From Acidobacteriota bacterium (lineage in GTDB: Bacteria > Acidobacteriota > Thermoanaerobaculia > Thermoanaerobaculales > Sulfomarinibacteraceae), in NCBI GenBank assembly GCA_022340665.1, contig JAJDNM010000010.1, positions 61,519 to 125,518 on the forward strand: 64,000 nucleotides of DNA. Reading direction: 5' to 3'. Positions 50,744 through 59,279 of the stretch are shown piece by piece; position 1 is the first letter of the stretch; every line of letters begins with the position of its first letter. A model generated the notes under the pieces. It was not told the DNA's origin. It searched no databases and saw only the letters and a list, made by a program, of their open reading frames with translations. The position numbers and the translations under genes were made by a program.

Positions 50744-52366
50744 ATGAACTCCGATCTGCCCTCGAATTCAGACACATTAGCTCAAGCCGTACTCCTGGGC
50801 CTCGCGGCATGGTGTGTCTGGCGGCCAGCGGAGACATTTTCATCGACTGCGATCGTGGTCGCGGCTGTCGCGCTTGGACTGGCAGTGTGGGCGTGGCGAC
50901 GGACTCCTGAGAGCTCGAACCCATGGGTCATTTTCGCAGCTGCCGGTGCCGTTCTGGGCGGTTCCGGGTTGCTGGGTTGGGATCCTGCGGCGGCGGTGAT
51001 CGAACTTGCCCTCATCGCAGCAATTGTTGCGCTCGCCTGGATGGCTTCGCGGATTCCCCCGCCTGAGCGGTTGCCGGCGCTGCTCGCACTGGCCATCTCG
51101 GCCCTGTCACTGTGGGGCGCGTGGCAGGTGGCCTGGGGGATGGATCAGGCGACGTCGGATCTCGCATACCTTCCTGGAAATCTTCAGGTGGCAGCGGCCG
51201 AAAGGATTGCCAGCGGGCGTGCGTTTGCCTCGCAGCTCCTGCCCTCGCACCTGGCGGTACTGCTTGCCACCGCCTTGCCGATCCTCGTCTACAGGGTGAA
51301 ACCAGGGCGATCTTCGATTCCCTGGGCGATCGGCTCTCTGCTCTGCGTCGTCGGGCTCGCGTTGGCCCGGTCTCCGGTGGGAATCGCTCTCGCGCTCCTC
51401 GCCTGTGCAGCCTTGGCTGTCCGCAAGAAGCGGGGAGCGCTGATTTGGCTTTTGATCGTGTTAACGGTCGTTCTGGCGATTGTGATTGGCGCGCGGGGTG
51501 ATGTCCTCGAGCTCGAGCCCGTACGGCTTCGGGTCGACAACTGGCGAACCGCGACCTGGGTATGGTCCGGATCACCGGCAGCCGGCGTCGGTCTCGGAGG
51601 GTTTGCGCAGGCGGCACAGGCGGTGCCCTTCGAGGTCGGTAACAGCCCCCGACACGCCCACTCCTTACTACTTGAGTGGTTCGCCGAGCTTGGCCCGGCT
51701 GGCCTTCTGGCGGGAGTGTTTTTAGCAATTGCGCTGTTCGGGCTGCTTCGAAAGCTTTGGGCAGAGCGACCGGAGTTGGCGGCTTCGCTGGCGGTGATTC
51801 CTGCCCACAATCTGATCGATTTCTCGCTCTACGGGTCGGGGGTGGCACTCGCCTGGGCTGTCCTCTTGGGCTGGGGACTTGCCTACGTCCGTGGAAATGC
51901 GGACTCGGACAACCCACCGGCGGCGGGGAGGACCGTCTTCGTAGCTGTTGTGGCCGCAATGCTTGCAGTTGTGGTCTTCCACGTGACATCAATCACAGTG
52001 CAAGATTTCGCTGCGATTCGGAAGTCCCCGCGCGAGCGTTACGAAACGGCTTGTCAGGCTCTGCGTCTCGCTCCCTGGAGAGTCGATCCCATCGGGCTCA
52101 TCGCCGACGCGGCCCTGGACACGGGAGAAGCCGCTGTCGTCGACGAAGCGCTGTCAGAGCTCGAAGAACATCGCTGGTTGAGGCCCCGATCAGCCGCCCT
52201 CGCGGCTCTTTGTTCCCGATTGGCGATTGCTCTCGAGGATGCGCCGACGGCGGCCGCTGAAGCGTGGACTGCCTCCTCGGATAGGCCCAGAAGTCGCACC
52301 TATGCCGAGAACTTCGAAACTCTTGTCAGGCAGCTCGACGGAGAGAGGCACGATGTCGCCCCGTGA
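50744..52366 (+). CDS. O-antigen ligase/polymerase-like membrane protein (Wzy_C), first copy
   Basis: 540 aa with about ten to twelve helices and a ~130-residue soluble C-terminal tail. The Wzy_C region: VDNWRTATWVWSGSPAAGVG, then GLGGFAQ and the HAHSLLLEWFAELGPAGLLA motif diagnostic of O-antigen ligases and PglL-type O-oligosaccharyltransferases. It transfers or polymerises undecaprenyl-linked glycans at the periplasmic face. The tail has helical repeats. Separated from the pilin by a terminator, and overlapped by its paralogue by 14 bp. Confidence 0.85.
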   Translation: MNSDLPSNSDTLAQAVLLGLAAWCVWRPAETFSSTAIVVAAVALGLAVWAWRRTPESSNPWVIFAAAGAVLGGSGLLGWDPAAAVIELALIAAIVALAWMASRIPPPERLPALLALAISALSLWGAWQVAWGMDQATSDLAYLPGNLQVAAAERIASGRAFASQLLPSHLAVLLATALPILVYRVKPGRSSIPWAIGSLLCVVGLALARSPVGIALALLACAALAVRKKRGALIWLLIVLTVVLAIVIGARGDVLELEPVRLRVDNWRTATWVWSGSPAAGVGLGGFAQAAQAVPFEVGNSPRHAHSLLLEWFAELGPAGLLAGVFLAIALFGLLRKLWAERPELAASLAVIPAHNLIDFSLYGSGVALAWAVLLGWGLAYVRGNADSDNPPAAGRTVFVAVVAAMLAVVVFHVTSITVQDFAAIRKSPRERYETACQALRLAPWRVDPIGLIADAALDTGEAAVVDEALSELEEHRWLRPRSAALAALCSRLAIALEDAPTAAAEAWTASSDRPRSRTYAENFETLVRQLDGERHDVAP

Positions 52367-54146
52367 GCTCCCGACGTTGATCGCCACGGCGGTGGTGGCG
52401 GTGGCGGCGATCCTCGGCGGAGCTTTCTTCCCGGCACCACGGATGGTGATCGGCGCAATGTTGGCGGTGGCCCTGGGAGCAGCGTGCACTCTTGTTCGCG
52501 GCCGGCTGGCCGCTGAGGAGTGGATGCTTGCAGGCTTCGTGGTCTGGGGTGTCGTGTCGGCAGTCGCGGCCGCCGCCGCCCCCCTGGCGGCACGAGAGAC
52601 GGTTGTTGTGTGGTTGATTACGCTGACACTGTGGGCCATCGGGCGAAGGGCCGGAGAGTGGTGCTCCCGTGCGGGATTGGTTGTTGTGGCGACGGGCTCT
52701 ATCATCGTTGCTCTCGGAGTCATACTTGAATCGGTGGGACTCGGCGGAATTCGGGTCGGGGGACTCCTCGAAAACCCGAACATTGCCGCCGCACTTCTTG
52801 TCACCTCGATCCCAGCTCTCCTGATTCTCGATGTTCGAAAGGGTTGGCAGCTTGCGGCAGCGATCGTCGTCACGGCTGGGCTGGTCATGACGGGGTCGCG
52901 AGCCGGGCTCCTCGCATTGCTCGTCGTGGGGGTTGTGACTCTGCCTCGCGGCAAGGTGCGCATTTTCAGCCTCGTGACTGGCGGGATTTCGGTAGCTGCG
53001 ATTTTCATCTGGCGATTCGCCAGTCAACCTGACATATTTGCCTGGTTTCGGCCTTCAATCTGGTCGGCTGTGTTTCGTATCTGGGGTTCCCGACCATTCG
53101 CTGGCGTCGGTCCGGGCGGCTTGCTGGACGCCGCGGGCGTCGAGCGCCTGCTGCACGTCGACCACATCGGTCACCGCCAGTTCTCGATTGCCTACGCCGA
53201 GTCGACTCCACTCGCAATACTCGTTCAAACCGGACTGGTGGGCTTGCTGATCGCCGTCATCGCAATTGTGCTGTGGTGGGCACGCCTGCGTCGGCGCGGT
53301 GCGGCGTCCGTGCCGATGGTCGCGGCCCTTGTGGCGATGGCTGTGATGGGCGCATTCCACGATTTCTTGACGGCAGACATCGTCCTCTGGTGGTGGGCCG
53401 TGATCATCGGTCTGATGGAAGCGAGAACTGCTCCAGAGGTCAACGAGGGGCCTCAGTTGGCGATTTCGGGTCGAAACGTCGCCCGAGGTCTGCTCCTTTC
53501 GTACGTCGTCCTCTGGGGGGTTGTGGAACCTGCGTGGGCGCGGTGGATGTGGAGGTCAGGAGGGGCGGTTGCGGAGCTGGTTGCGCCCACGATGCGGGCC
53601 GAGCCCTGGTACGACACGCCGCTTGACTGGCGGTCACGCGACATCTTACGACGCCCACCATGGACGTGGCGGGAAGCTGCAGAAGCAGTGGCACAGAGCG
53701 CGCGAGCAACCCGCATCCATCCTGGTGCGGCGAAGTTGTGGACGCTCCACGGCACGGTTCATTCACGGCTCGTGACAGACCTTGGCCCCTGGCCCGAGAG
53801 CATCCGCGCCTCTCGCGAAGCATTTGCACGAGCGGTGGAGCTCGAGCCTCATCAGCCGTGGGCGTGGCTGGAATGGGCGAGACTCGAGAGAAATATCGGT
53901 GAAATCGACAGGGCAATCGAACTCGTCGAGAGCGGGCTGGCTGCAGAGCCGCACACGGTGCGGGCGCGGCTCTTTCTCGCCCGGCTCGAGCTCGACCGGG
54001 GAAGGCCGGATGCCGCACAAGAGGCGTATGAACTCGCACTGCGGTCGGCAGGCTTGGGATCCCACCAGGGTCTCAGCGAATACGAGCGCGAGCTCGTGAC
54101 CGCGCCGGCCTGGCAGTTCCTCGCCATCGAAGAGGCCCTCCGGTGA
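52353..54146 (+). CDS. O-antigen ligase-like membrane protein with TPR-like tail, second copy
   Basis: 597 aa from ATG 52353. Ten-plus helices with GGLLENPNIAAALLVTSIPA and TGSRAGLLALLVVGVV (both typical Wzy_C/WaaL family segments) and the periplasmic GHRQFSIAYAESTPLAILVQ motif. C-terminal ~150 residues are TPR-like: ARAVELEPHQPWAWLEWARL, then VESGLAAEPHTVRARLFLAR. WaaL-family O-OTases sometimes carry such tails. Distant paralogue of the previous gene. Overlaps the next gene by GTGA. Confidence 0.84.
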   Translation: MSPRELPTLIATAVVAVAAILGGAFFPAPRMVIGAMLAVALGAACTLVRGRLAAEEWMLAGFVVWGVVSAVAAAAAPLAARETVVVWLITLTLWAIGRRAGEWCSRAGLVVVATGSIIVALGVILESVGLGGIRVGGLLENPNIAAALLVTSIPALLILDVRKGWQLAAAIVVTAGLVMTGSRAGLLALLVVGVVTLPRGKVRIFSLVTGGISVAAIFIWRFASQPDIFAWFRPSIWSAVFRIWGSRPFAGVGPGGLLDAAGVERLLHVDHIGHRQFSIAYAESTPLAILVQTGLVGLLIAVIAIVLWWARLRRRGAASVPMVAALVAMAVMGAFHDFLTADIVLWWWAVIIGLMEARTAPEVNEGPQLAISGRNVARGLLLSYVVLWGVVEPAWARWMWRSGGAVAELVAPTMRAEPWYDTPLDWRSRDILRRPPWTWREAAEAVAQSARATRIHPGAAKLWTLHGTVHSRLVTDLGPWPESIRASREAFARAVELEPHQPWAWLEWARLERNIGEIDRAIELVESGLAAEPHTVRARLFLARLELDRGRPDAAQEAYELALRSAGLGSHQGLSEYERELVTAPAWQFLAIEEALR

Positions 54147-56107
54147 GACGTCCGGAGCGGTTCGGTTTGTGGTGGGTTCCGCTGACACTGGCCTTCGCGC
54201 CGCTCGTCGGCCTGGTACCGTCCCACCGCGACCTGATCGATTACTTCGCGCCGATGCGGACCCTGACCGCCGACCTTATCGGAGCCGGTGCGGCCCCATG
54301 GATCAATCCCGCCAATGGATGTGGGGAAGTGTGGTTCGCAAATCCGCAGACCGCTGTGCTCTATCCGCCGGCGTGGCTGCACCTGGTGCTGCCGGGGCCG
54401 TGGGCCCTGGCGTGTGAAGTCGCAGTTCATCTTGCCCTTTTGTCCCTGGGTGTGGGCCTCATCGCGCGCGATCTCGGCGCGAGCCGATTCGGCAGGACGA
54501 TGGTCGAGGTCACGGCGTGGTCAGCGGGGCCAATCCTGTTCACCGTCGGCGTCCTCAATAATCTCGAAACCCTGGCATGGATTCCGTGGATGGTGTTGGC
54601 CTCTCGGATGAAGGGACACAGGGCGGTGCCGCTGCTTGCCGGCGCCACTGCCCTCGGCTGGCTCGGGGGCGAACCCCAGCTGTGGGCGATGGGGGTTGTG
54701 CTGGCTTTTGCGGTTGCTCGCGACCGTTTGCGGGCGCTCGCGGGAGTCGGCCTCGGTACGGCAATCGTGAGCGTCCAGCTGGCACCGTTTCTGGTGTGGG
54801 TGGCTGAAGGAGACCGGGGCGGCTCGGCGGCATGGCTTCTCCGCGGAGCGGTCGCACCGGCGGCATGGGGCGGGCTCGTGGTGCCTGGCCCGGTAGCGAG
54901 TGCGGGCAGGATGGTCTATGCGGAAAGCCTGTTTTTGGGAGCGCCGATACTGATGTGTGCGCTACTCGGAGCCTGGCGAAGACGATGGGTGCTGGTCGCA
55001 GCAGGGGTGCTCGCGCTGCTGGCGACGCTGCCCGAAATCGGTGCGGGTGGTCTGTTCACGACTCTCACCGGGGGTCTGGTGCGCTATCCCTCGCGTTTCG
55101 CCCTCGCCGCAATTTCCATGCTCCTGCCGGCGGTTGGCGTCGGAGCCGAAGACTGGCTCGAGGGGCGCGGCCGGTGGCTGGCGACCGTTCTTGCGCTGCT
55201 CGCCCTCATCGTCTGTGCCGTGTCAACTCATCCCTGGCGCTGGTGGATTGCCGGCGTGCCCGCTCTGCTGATGTTGGTTGCAGCAGCGACTCCGAAGCAG
55301 AAACTTCTTCGGGTCAGCGTCTTGGTGGTAGGGACGATCGCAATCGTGGTCGCCGGCGTGCAGTTGGTCGATCTCCGCCCGATCGGGGTCGTGCATGCCG
55401 ATACGTCGACCTGGCCAGAAGCCGCGAGTGGAGGACGAGTCTACGTGCCGACTCCGGCGGAGGACGTCATGCGGTGGCTGGCGACCGGCATCGAGGCACG
55501 CCGGCTGTGGCCGGTCGGATACCTCAACCTCGAGGAAGGGTTGACGGTCGCGCGGACCGACGCACCGGTGGCTCACCGGCGATTGGCCTCGCACATCGCG
55601 ATCACCGACGAGGGCCCTGCCAACAGGTGGTGGCTCGACGCTCTTGCCGCCGAGTGGATGATCCTACCGGTTGGCGAGGGCGTCCCGGATTCGATGGAAG
55701 TGGTCTCCAGCCGCGGCGGCATGCGGCTTCTCCGCAACCAGGGTGCGCTTACCATTGTCAGCGTCGGTGATGGACCACCGGACCCAACGCTGCCATGGAG
55801 TCCTGGTGGTCGCGTCACCGCACTCGAGCTGGACACGACGTCGTGTGAGGCGGCATTCGAAACGTCGACCCATGCCTGGTTGTGGATTTCTCTGACCCCC
55901 GTCAGTGGTTGGCGGTGGAAGCTTGACGGGCGTCCGGTGGAGCTTAAGCAGGGTCCGGGCATTGTCCAATACCTCGAGGTATCTCCCGGTGGGCATGATC
56001 TCGAGGGTCGGTATCGACCGCCGTTTCTCCAGGTCACCGGCATCTTCAGCGGTTGTGCCCTGCTCGCTGCTCTCTTCGGACTGATTCGGGCCCGGAGGAT
56101 GTCGTGA
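54143..56107 (+). CDS. YfhO-like membrane protein
   Basis: 654 aa with about eleven helices then a ~230-residue periplasmic C-terminal region. N-terminal HRDLIDYFAPMRTLTADLIG, AAPWINPANGCGEVWFANPQ and TAVLYPPAWLHLVLPGPWAL fit the YfhO family. YfhO proteins are GT-C-like and are needed for lipoteichoic-acid glycosylation in Firmicutes. Coupled by GTGA at both ends, so it belongs to the same transcript as the O-antigen ligase-like genes. Confidence 0.8.
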   Translation: MRRPERFGLWWVPLTLAFAPLVGLVPSHRDLIDYFAPMRTLTADLIGAGAAPWINPANGCGEVWFANPQTAVLYPPAWLHLVLPGPWALACEVAVHLALLSLGVGLIARDLGASRFGRTMVEVTAWSAGPILFTVGVLNNLETLAWIPWMVLASRMKGHRAVPLLAGATALGWLGGEPQLWAMGVVLAFAVARDRLRALAGVGLGTAIVSVQLAPFLVWVAEGDRGGSAAWLLRGAVAPAAWGGLVVPGPVASAGRMVYAESLFLGAPILMCALLGAWRRRWVLVAAGVLALLATLPEIGAGGLFTTLTGGLVRYPSRFALAAISMLLPAVGVGAEDWLEGRGRWLATVLALLALIVCAVSTHPWRWWIAGVPALLMLVAAATPKQKLLRVSVLVVGTIAIVVAGVQLVDLRPIGVVHADTSTWPEAASGGRVYVPTPAEDVMRWLATGIEARRLWPVGYLNLEEGLTVARTDAPVAHRRLASHIAITDEGPANRWWLDALAAEWMILPVGEGVPDSMEVVSSRGGMRLLRNQGALTIVSVGDGPPDPTLPWSPGGRVTALELDTTSCEAAFETSTHAWLWISLTPVSGWRWKLDGRPVELKQGPGIVQYLEVSPGGHDLEGRYRPPFLQVTGIFSGCALLAALFGLIRARRMS

Positions 56108-57684
56108 GGAGGGTGAGCCTCACTCTGCTTCTGGTTCCGATCGTGCTGGCCGCAGTGTTCTGGTTCCGACCGCCACGAGGTGATGACTCCTACCACCACA
56201 CAATCAACGCTGTCGAGCAGGTTCGAGCCTGGCGGGAGGGCGCGGTGTTCCCGCGCTACCACCGTGGCTGGAACGGTGGAACCGGGACCTTCGTGCCTTC
56301 CATCTACTCTCCAATTCCGCTTCTCATCCAGGGCGGACTTGCGTGGATCACAGGTGATGGCCAGCGTGCGGTCGGCCTTTCTCTGGCCATTGCCCTTTTG
56401 GTGCTTGCTGTGGCATTAGCCGGTTGGACCGGCCGGCCAGCGGCGTTGTGGGTGGCGTTGGCTCCCTACCCCCTGGCCGTTGCCGTGTCGCGATCCACCA
56501 CAACGGAAGCCTGGGCCCTCGCCGGCGCGGCGATTGTCCTGCCGTTGGCAATGCCGCCGGCTCCGATGACGCCGTGGCGGGGTGTTGGCCTCGCATCCGG
56601 GACCTTTCTGGTCGCCGGATGCCAGGTGGGGATGCTGTTGCAACTGGGCTGGCTTTTGGGTGTCTCGTGGATGGTGTATGTGCTTGTCGCCATGAGGGGC
56701 GCTGGCCCGGAACTATCGTCCAAAGGACGTGAGCTTGTAGGTGCCGTCAGCTGGAGTGCGGCTGGGTTGGCAACTGCGGGGATTTTGTGGGTGCCGGCGG
56801 TGCTGGATGCAAAATACCTCGCGATCGGAGAGCTCACCAGTGGACCTCTCGATTGGCGCAACAACTTCCTCCCGAGCAGCGGCGAGTTGGGTATCTTTTT
56901 GACCGCGACAGCGGCGAGCCTGATGGTGCTCGGCTGTGTCGTATTGTCAAAAGGCGAGCGAACCACGAGGCTCTCGTTAGTAGCTGCGATTGTTGTCGGG
57001 GTCATCCTCAGTACACGGCTGTCGGCGCCACTGTGGCATCTGCCGAAGATGGAGATTCTCCAGTTCCCGTGGCGCACGCTCGGTCCGACGACCCTGGTTG
57101 CGGTAATGGCAATCGCCTGCCTGCGCGATTGGTGGCGCGCCGTTGGGGTGGTTGTGCTTCTCCTTCCGCTTGTGTTGCTGCCTCTCAGGGTTGGTTCGGG
57201 AGCCGACTCGGTCCCGACCAACAGCACGCCCGAAGAGCTGGCGATGATTGCTCACCACCAGTGGGGATTGGCACCCGTTCTCCCGACCACGGCCGGGCTG
57301 TACGCCCCCGGCTATCACCGCCTCGAAAGCCTCGATCACCTTGCCCGTCAGCAGGCTTGGATAGAGGTTGTCGACCGCAATGCGACGGGCGGTGAGTGGC
57401 TCGTGACCCACAAAATACCGGGCATGGTGTTGCTGCCCCTGCAGTGGTGGCCGGAGTGGCACATCGAGGTCTCTGGATTCGATACGGAATATACGAACCG
57501 GCACGGGTTGGTGGCAGTGGAGACTGGCCCAGGTGCGGTGAATATTCGGGCATCGCTCGCGCCATCCCGGTCACGGCGACTTGGAAAAATTCTTTCGATC
57601 TGCGGTTTCGCAGCACTGGTACTTTTGATGGTTGAGAGGTTGAATCGAGATCGGAAGTCGCCCGCTCATGGGGGGACGTCATGA
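56104..57684 (+). CDS. Polytopic membrane protein, PTPS-related family (paralogue of 28476-30080)
   Basis: 526 aa from GTG 56104. GDDSYHHTINAVEQVRAWRE, GAVFPRYHRGWNGGTGTFVP and SIYSPIPLLIQGGLAWITG are the family core: an acidic HH motif and a GG loop in the first periplasmic segment. About eleven helices and a C-terminal beta-rich domain. Function unknown; the GT-C-like build and neighbours suggest sugar transfer. Confidence 0.8.
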   Translation: MRRVSLTLLLVPIVLAAVFWFRPPRGDDSYHHTINAVEQVRAWREGAVFPRYHRGWNGGTGTFVPSIYSPIPLLIQGGLAWITGDGQRAVGLSLAIALLVLAVALAGWTGRPAALWVALAPYPLAVAVSRSTTTEAWALAGAAIVLPLAMPPAPMTPWRGVGLASGTFLVAGCQVGMLLQLGWLLGVSWMVYVLVAMRGAGPELSSKGRELVGAVSWSAAGLATAGILWVPAVLDAKYLAIGELTSGPLDWRNNFLPSSGELGIFLTATAASLMVLGCVVLSKGERTTRLSLVAAIVVGVILSTRLSAPLWHLPKMEILQFPWRTLGPTTLVAVMAIACLRDWWRAVGVVVLLLPLVLLPLRVGSGADSVPTNSTPEELAMIAHHQWGLAPVLPTTAGLYAPGYHRLESLDHLARQQAWIEVVDRNATGGEWLVTHKIPGMVLLPLQWWPEWHIEVSGFDTEYTNRHGLVAVETGPGAVNIRASLAPSRSRRLGKILSICGFAALVLLMVERLNRDRKSPAHGGTS

Positions 57685-59279
57685 TCGGCGATCGTCAGCC
57701 GATGGCCAATGAAAAATTGGCCGGTGGAGGAGCCGTCGCCCTGTCCGCCCTCGCGTTTTTTCTCGCCTTCGTTGGTGCGTGGCTGAGGCCGGTCTGGCAT
57801 GACGAGCTCTATACGCTTTCACTCGCGCGCCTGCCGGTCGGTGAGTTGCTCTCGGCACTGGTTGTCGATTCGGGCCCGCCGCTCCACTACCTGCTGTGCC
57901 ATCTCCTCTTTGTGCTCGTTGGCTGGCCCGAGGGATCATTTGTCGGCACGTTGATGGTGCGAATGCCGTCAGTTGTGGCCTATTCAATTCTGCCGTTGGT
58001 CGCGTCTCGTGGGTTGCCGATCGGCAGCCGCGGCCTCCCCTGGGCGGCAGTGTTGACGATATCGTGGCTGCCGCTTTTCTATTTCGGCACTGAAGCGCGC
58101 GCTTACGCCCTCCTCGCACTCGTGAACGCCGTCGCCTGGATACGGGGCCCGGAGTGGATCGAGCGCGGAGGTCCGAGAATCGTCGCCTTTGGAGCTGCTG
58201 CAGCCTGTCTTCCCGTTTTTCATTACATGGGAGTTGCGAGCTTCGTCGCCCTCCCGGCGCTTGCGCTCTTCGTTTCATCTCAACGGCGGCGTGCCCTGGC
58301 GGTGACGCTCGCAACGGCGGCACTCCCGGCTTTGATCTGGTCGCCGGTCATGCTCGGTTCGCCCAGCTCATCGATGGGCTGGCTGGACACCGCAGCGGGC
58401 CCGGGCCGCCCGGGTTGGTCGACGCTGTCTGTGCTGGCGCCAGCGGGTCCATTTCCCGCTCTTTTCGAGTTTTCGGAGCCGCCGGTTGCCGCATGGCTTT
58501 CGTTGGCATCTCTCGTCCTGTTGGTTGCCGGGGCAGTCGTGGGCATGCGAGTTCTCGGCAAGCGTCTCGCGAGCGAGAGCAAGGAGGTCGCCGCCGTAAT
58601 CAGGCTCGGTATTGGTCTGTTGCCTGCTGTTGGATTGGCTCTGGCAGGACTGGCCGGCGTGCCTCTCTACTTCGCCGGGCGGACCGAGTCGATGGTGTGG
58701 ACTCTTGGGGCCACCATGGCAGCGGTTGCGATGCTCGGTATGGGGCGTTCGGCGAGAGCAGTAGCTGGCGGCGTCTATGCTCTGATAGGTGTTGTGACTA
58801 TCGTGATGTGGCTGGCCGAACTCCCATCTCGCCCTCAGGGCGTTGGGGTTGAAATCGGATACGAACTCGCCTCGAGAAGCGAACAAGGCGACCGAATCGT
58901 GGTCGCGGGGTTGTGGCAGCTCGAAGTGCAGCACGGGCTGGCCGAGGCGAATTTGGTCCAACCACAGAAGCCGCCGGTGAAGGTCGAGACGATTCCGAAA
59001 TCCCAGTCGGATCACCCTGGATGGCTGGACCGAAGAATTCTGTCCTCACCGAAGCTTCTGGAGGATGAAGCCCGCGCGCTTCGAGACGCGTCTGATAGGG
59101 ACCTGAGCCGCATCTGGCTTGTCTGGAGTCCGGGCTTACCCCTCGAAAGCGGCCTTTTCCCCGTGTTTTCCGGATGGCAGCGTGCTCGTGTGATGAGCTC
59201 CCCGATGATCGCGGTCGATCTTCTCGTGCCCCCGCCTCACGAGATATCGCCGAGGCGCGACGGAGAACTCCGCAAATGA
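57681..59279 (+). CDS. GT-C membrane glycosyltransferase (ArnT/PMT_2-like)
   Basis: 532 aa. LRPVWHDELYTLSLARLPVG holds the conserved Asp-Glu of GT-C loop 1, followed by SGPPLHYLLCHLLFVLVG (the PPL motif) and PSVVAYSILPLVASRGLPIG. This is the PMT_2/ArnT-like signature set; donor is probably a polyprenyl-phosphate sugar. Overlaps its neighbours by 4 bp on each side. Confidence 0.85.
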   Translation: MIGDRQPMANEKLAGGGAVALSALAFFLAFVGAWLRPVWHDELYTLSLARLPVGELLSALVVDSGPPLHYLLCHLLFVLVGWPEGSFVGTLMVRMPSVVAYSILPLVASRGLPIGSRGLPWAAVLTISWLPLFYFGTEARAYALLALVNAVAWIRGPEWIERGGPRIVAFGAAAACLPVFHYMGVASFVALPALALFVSSQRRRALAVTLATAALPALIWSPVMLGSPSSSMGWLDTAAGPGRPGWSTLSVLAPAGPFPALFEFSEPPVAAWLSLASLVLLVAGAVVGMRVLGKRLASESKEVAAVIRLGIGLLPAVGLALAGLAGVPLYFAGRTESMVWTLGATMAAVAMLGMGRSARAVAGGVYALIGVVTIVMWLAELPSRPQGVGVEIGYELASRSEQGDRIVVAGLWQLEVQHGLAEANLVQPQKPPVKVETIPKSQSDHPGWLDRRILSSPKLLEDEARALRDASDRDLSRIWLVWSPGLPLESGLFPVFSGWQRARVMSSPMIAVDLLVPPPHEISPRRDGELRK

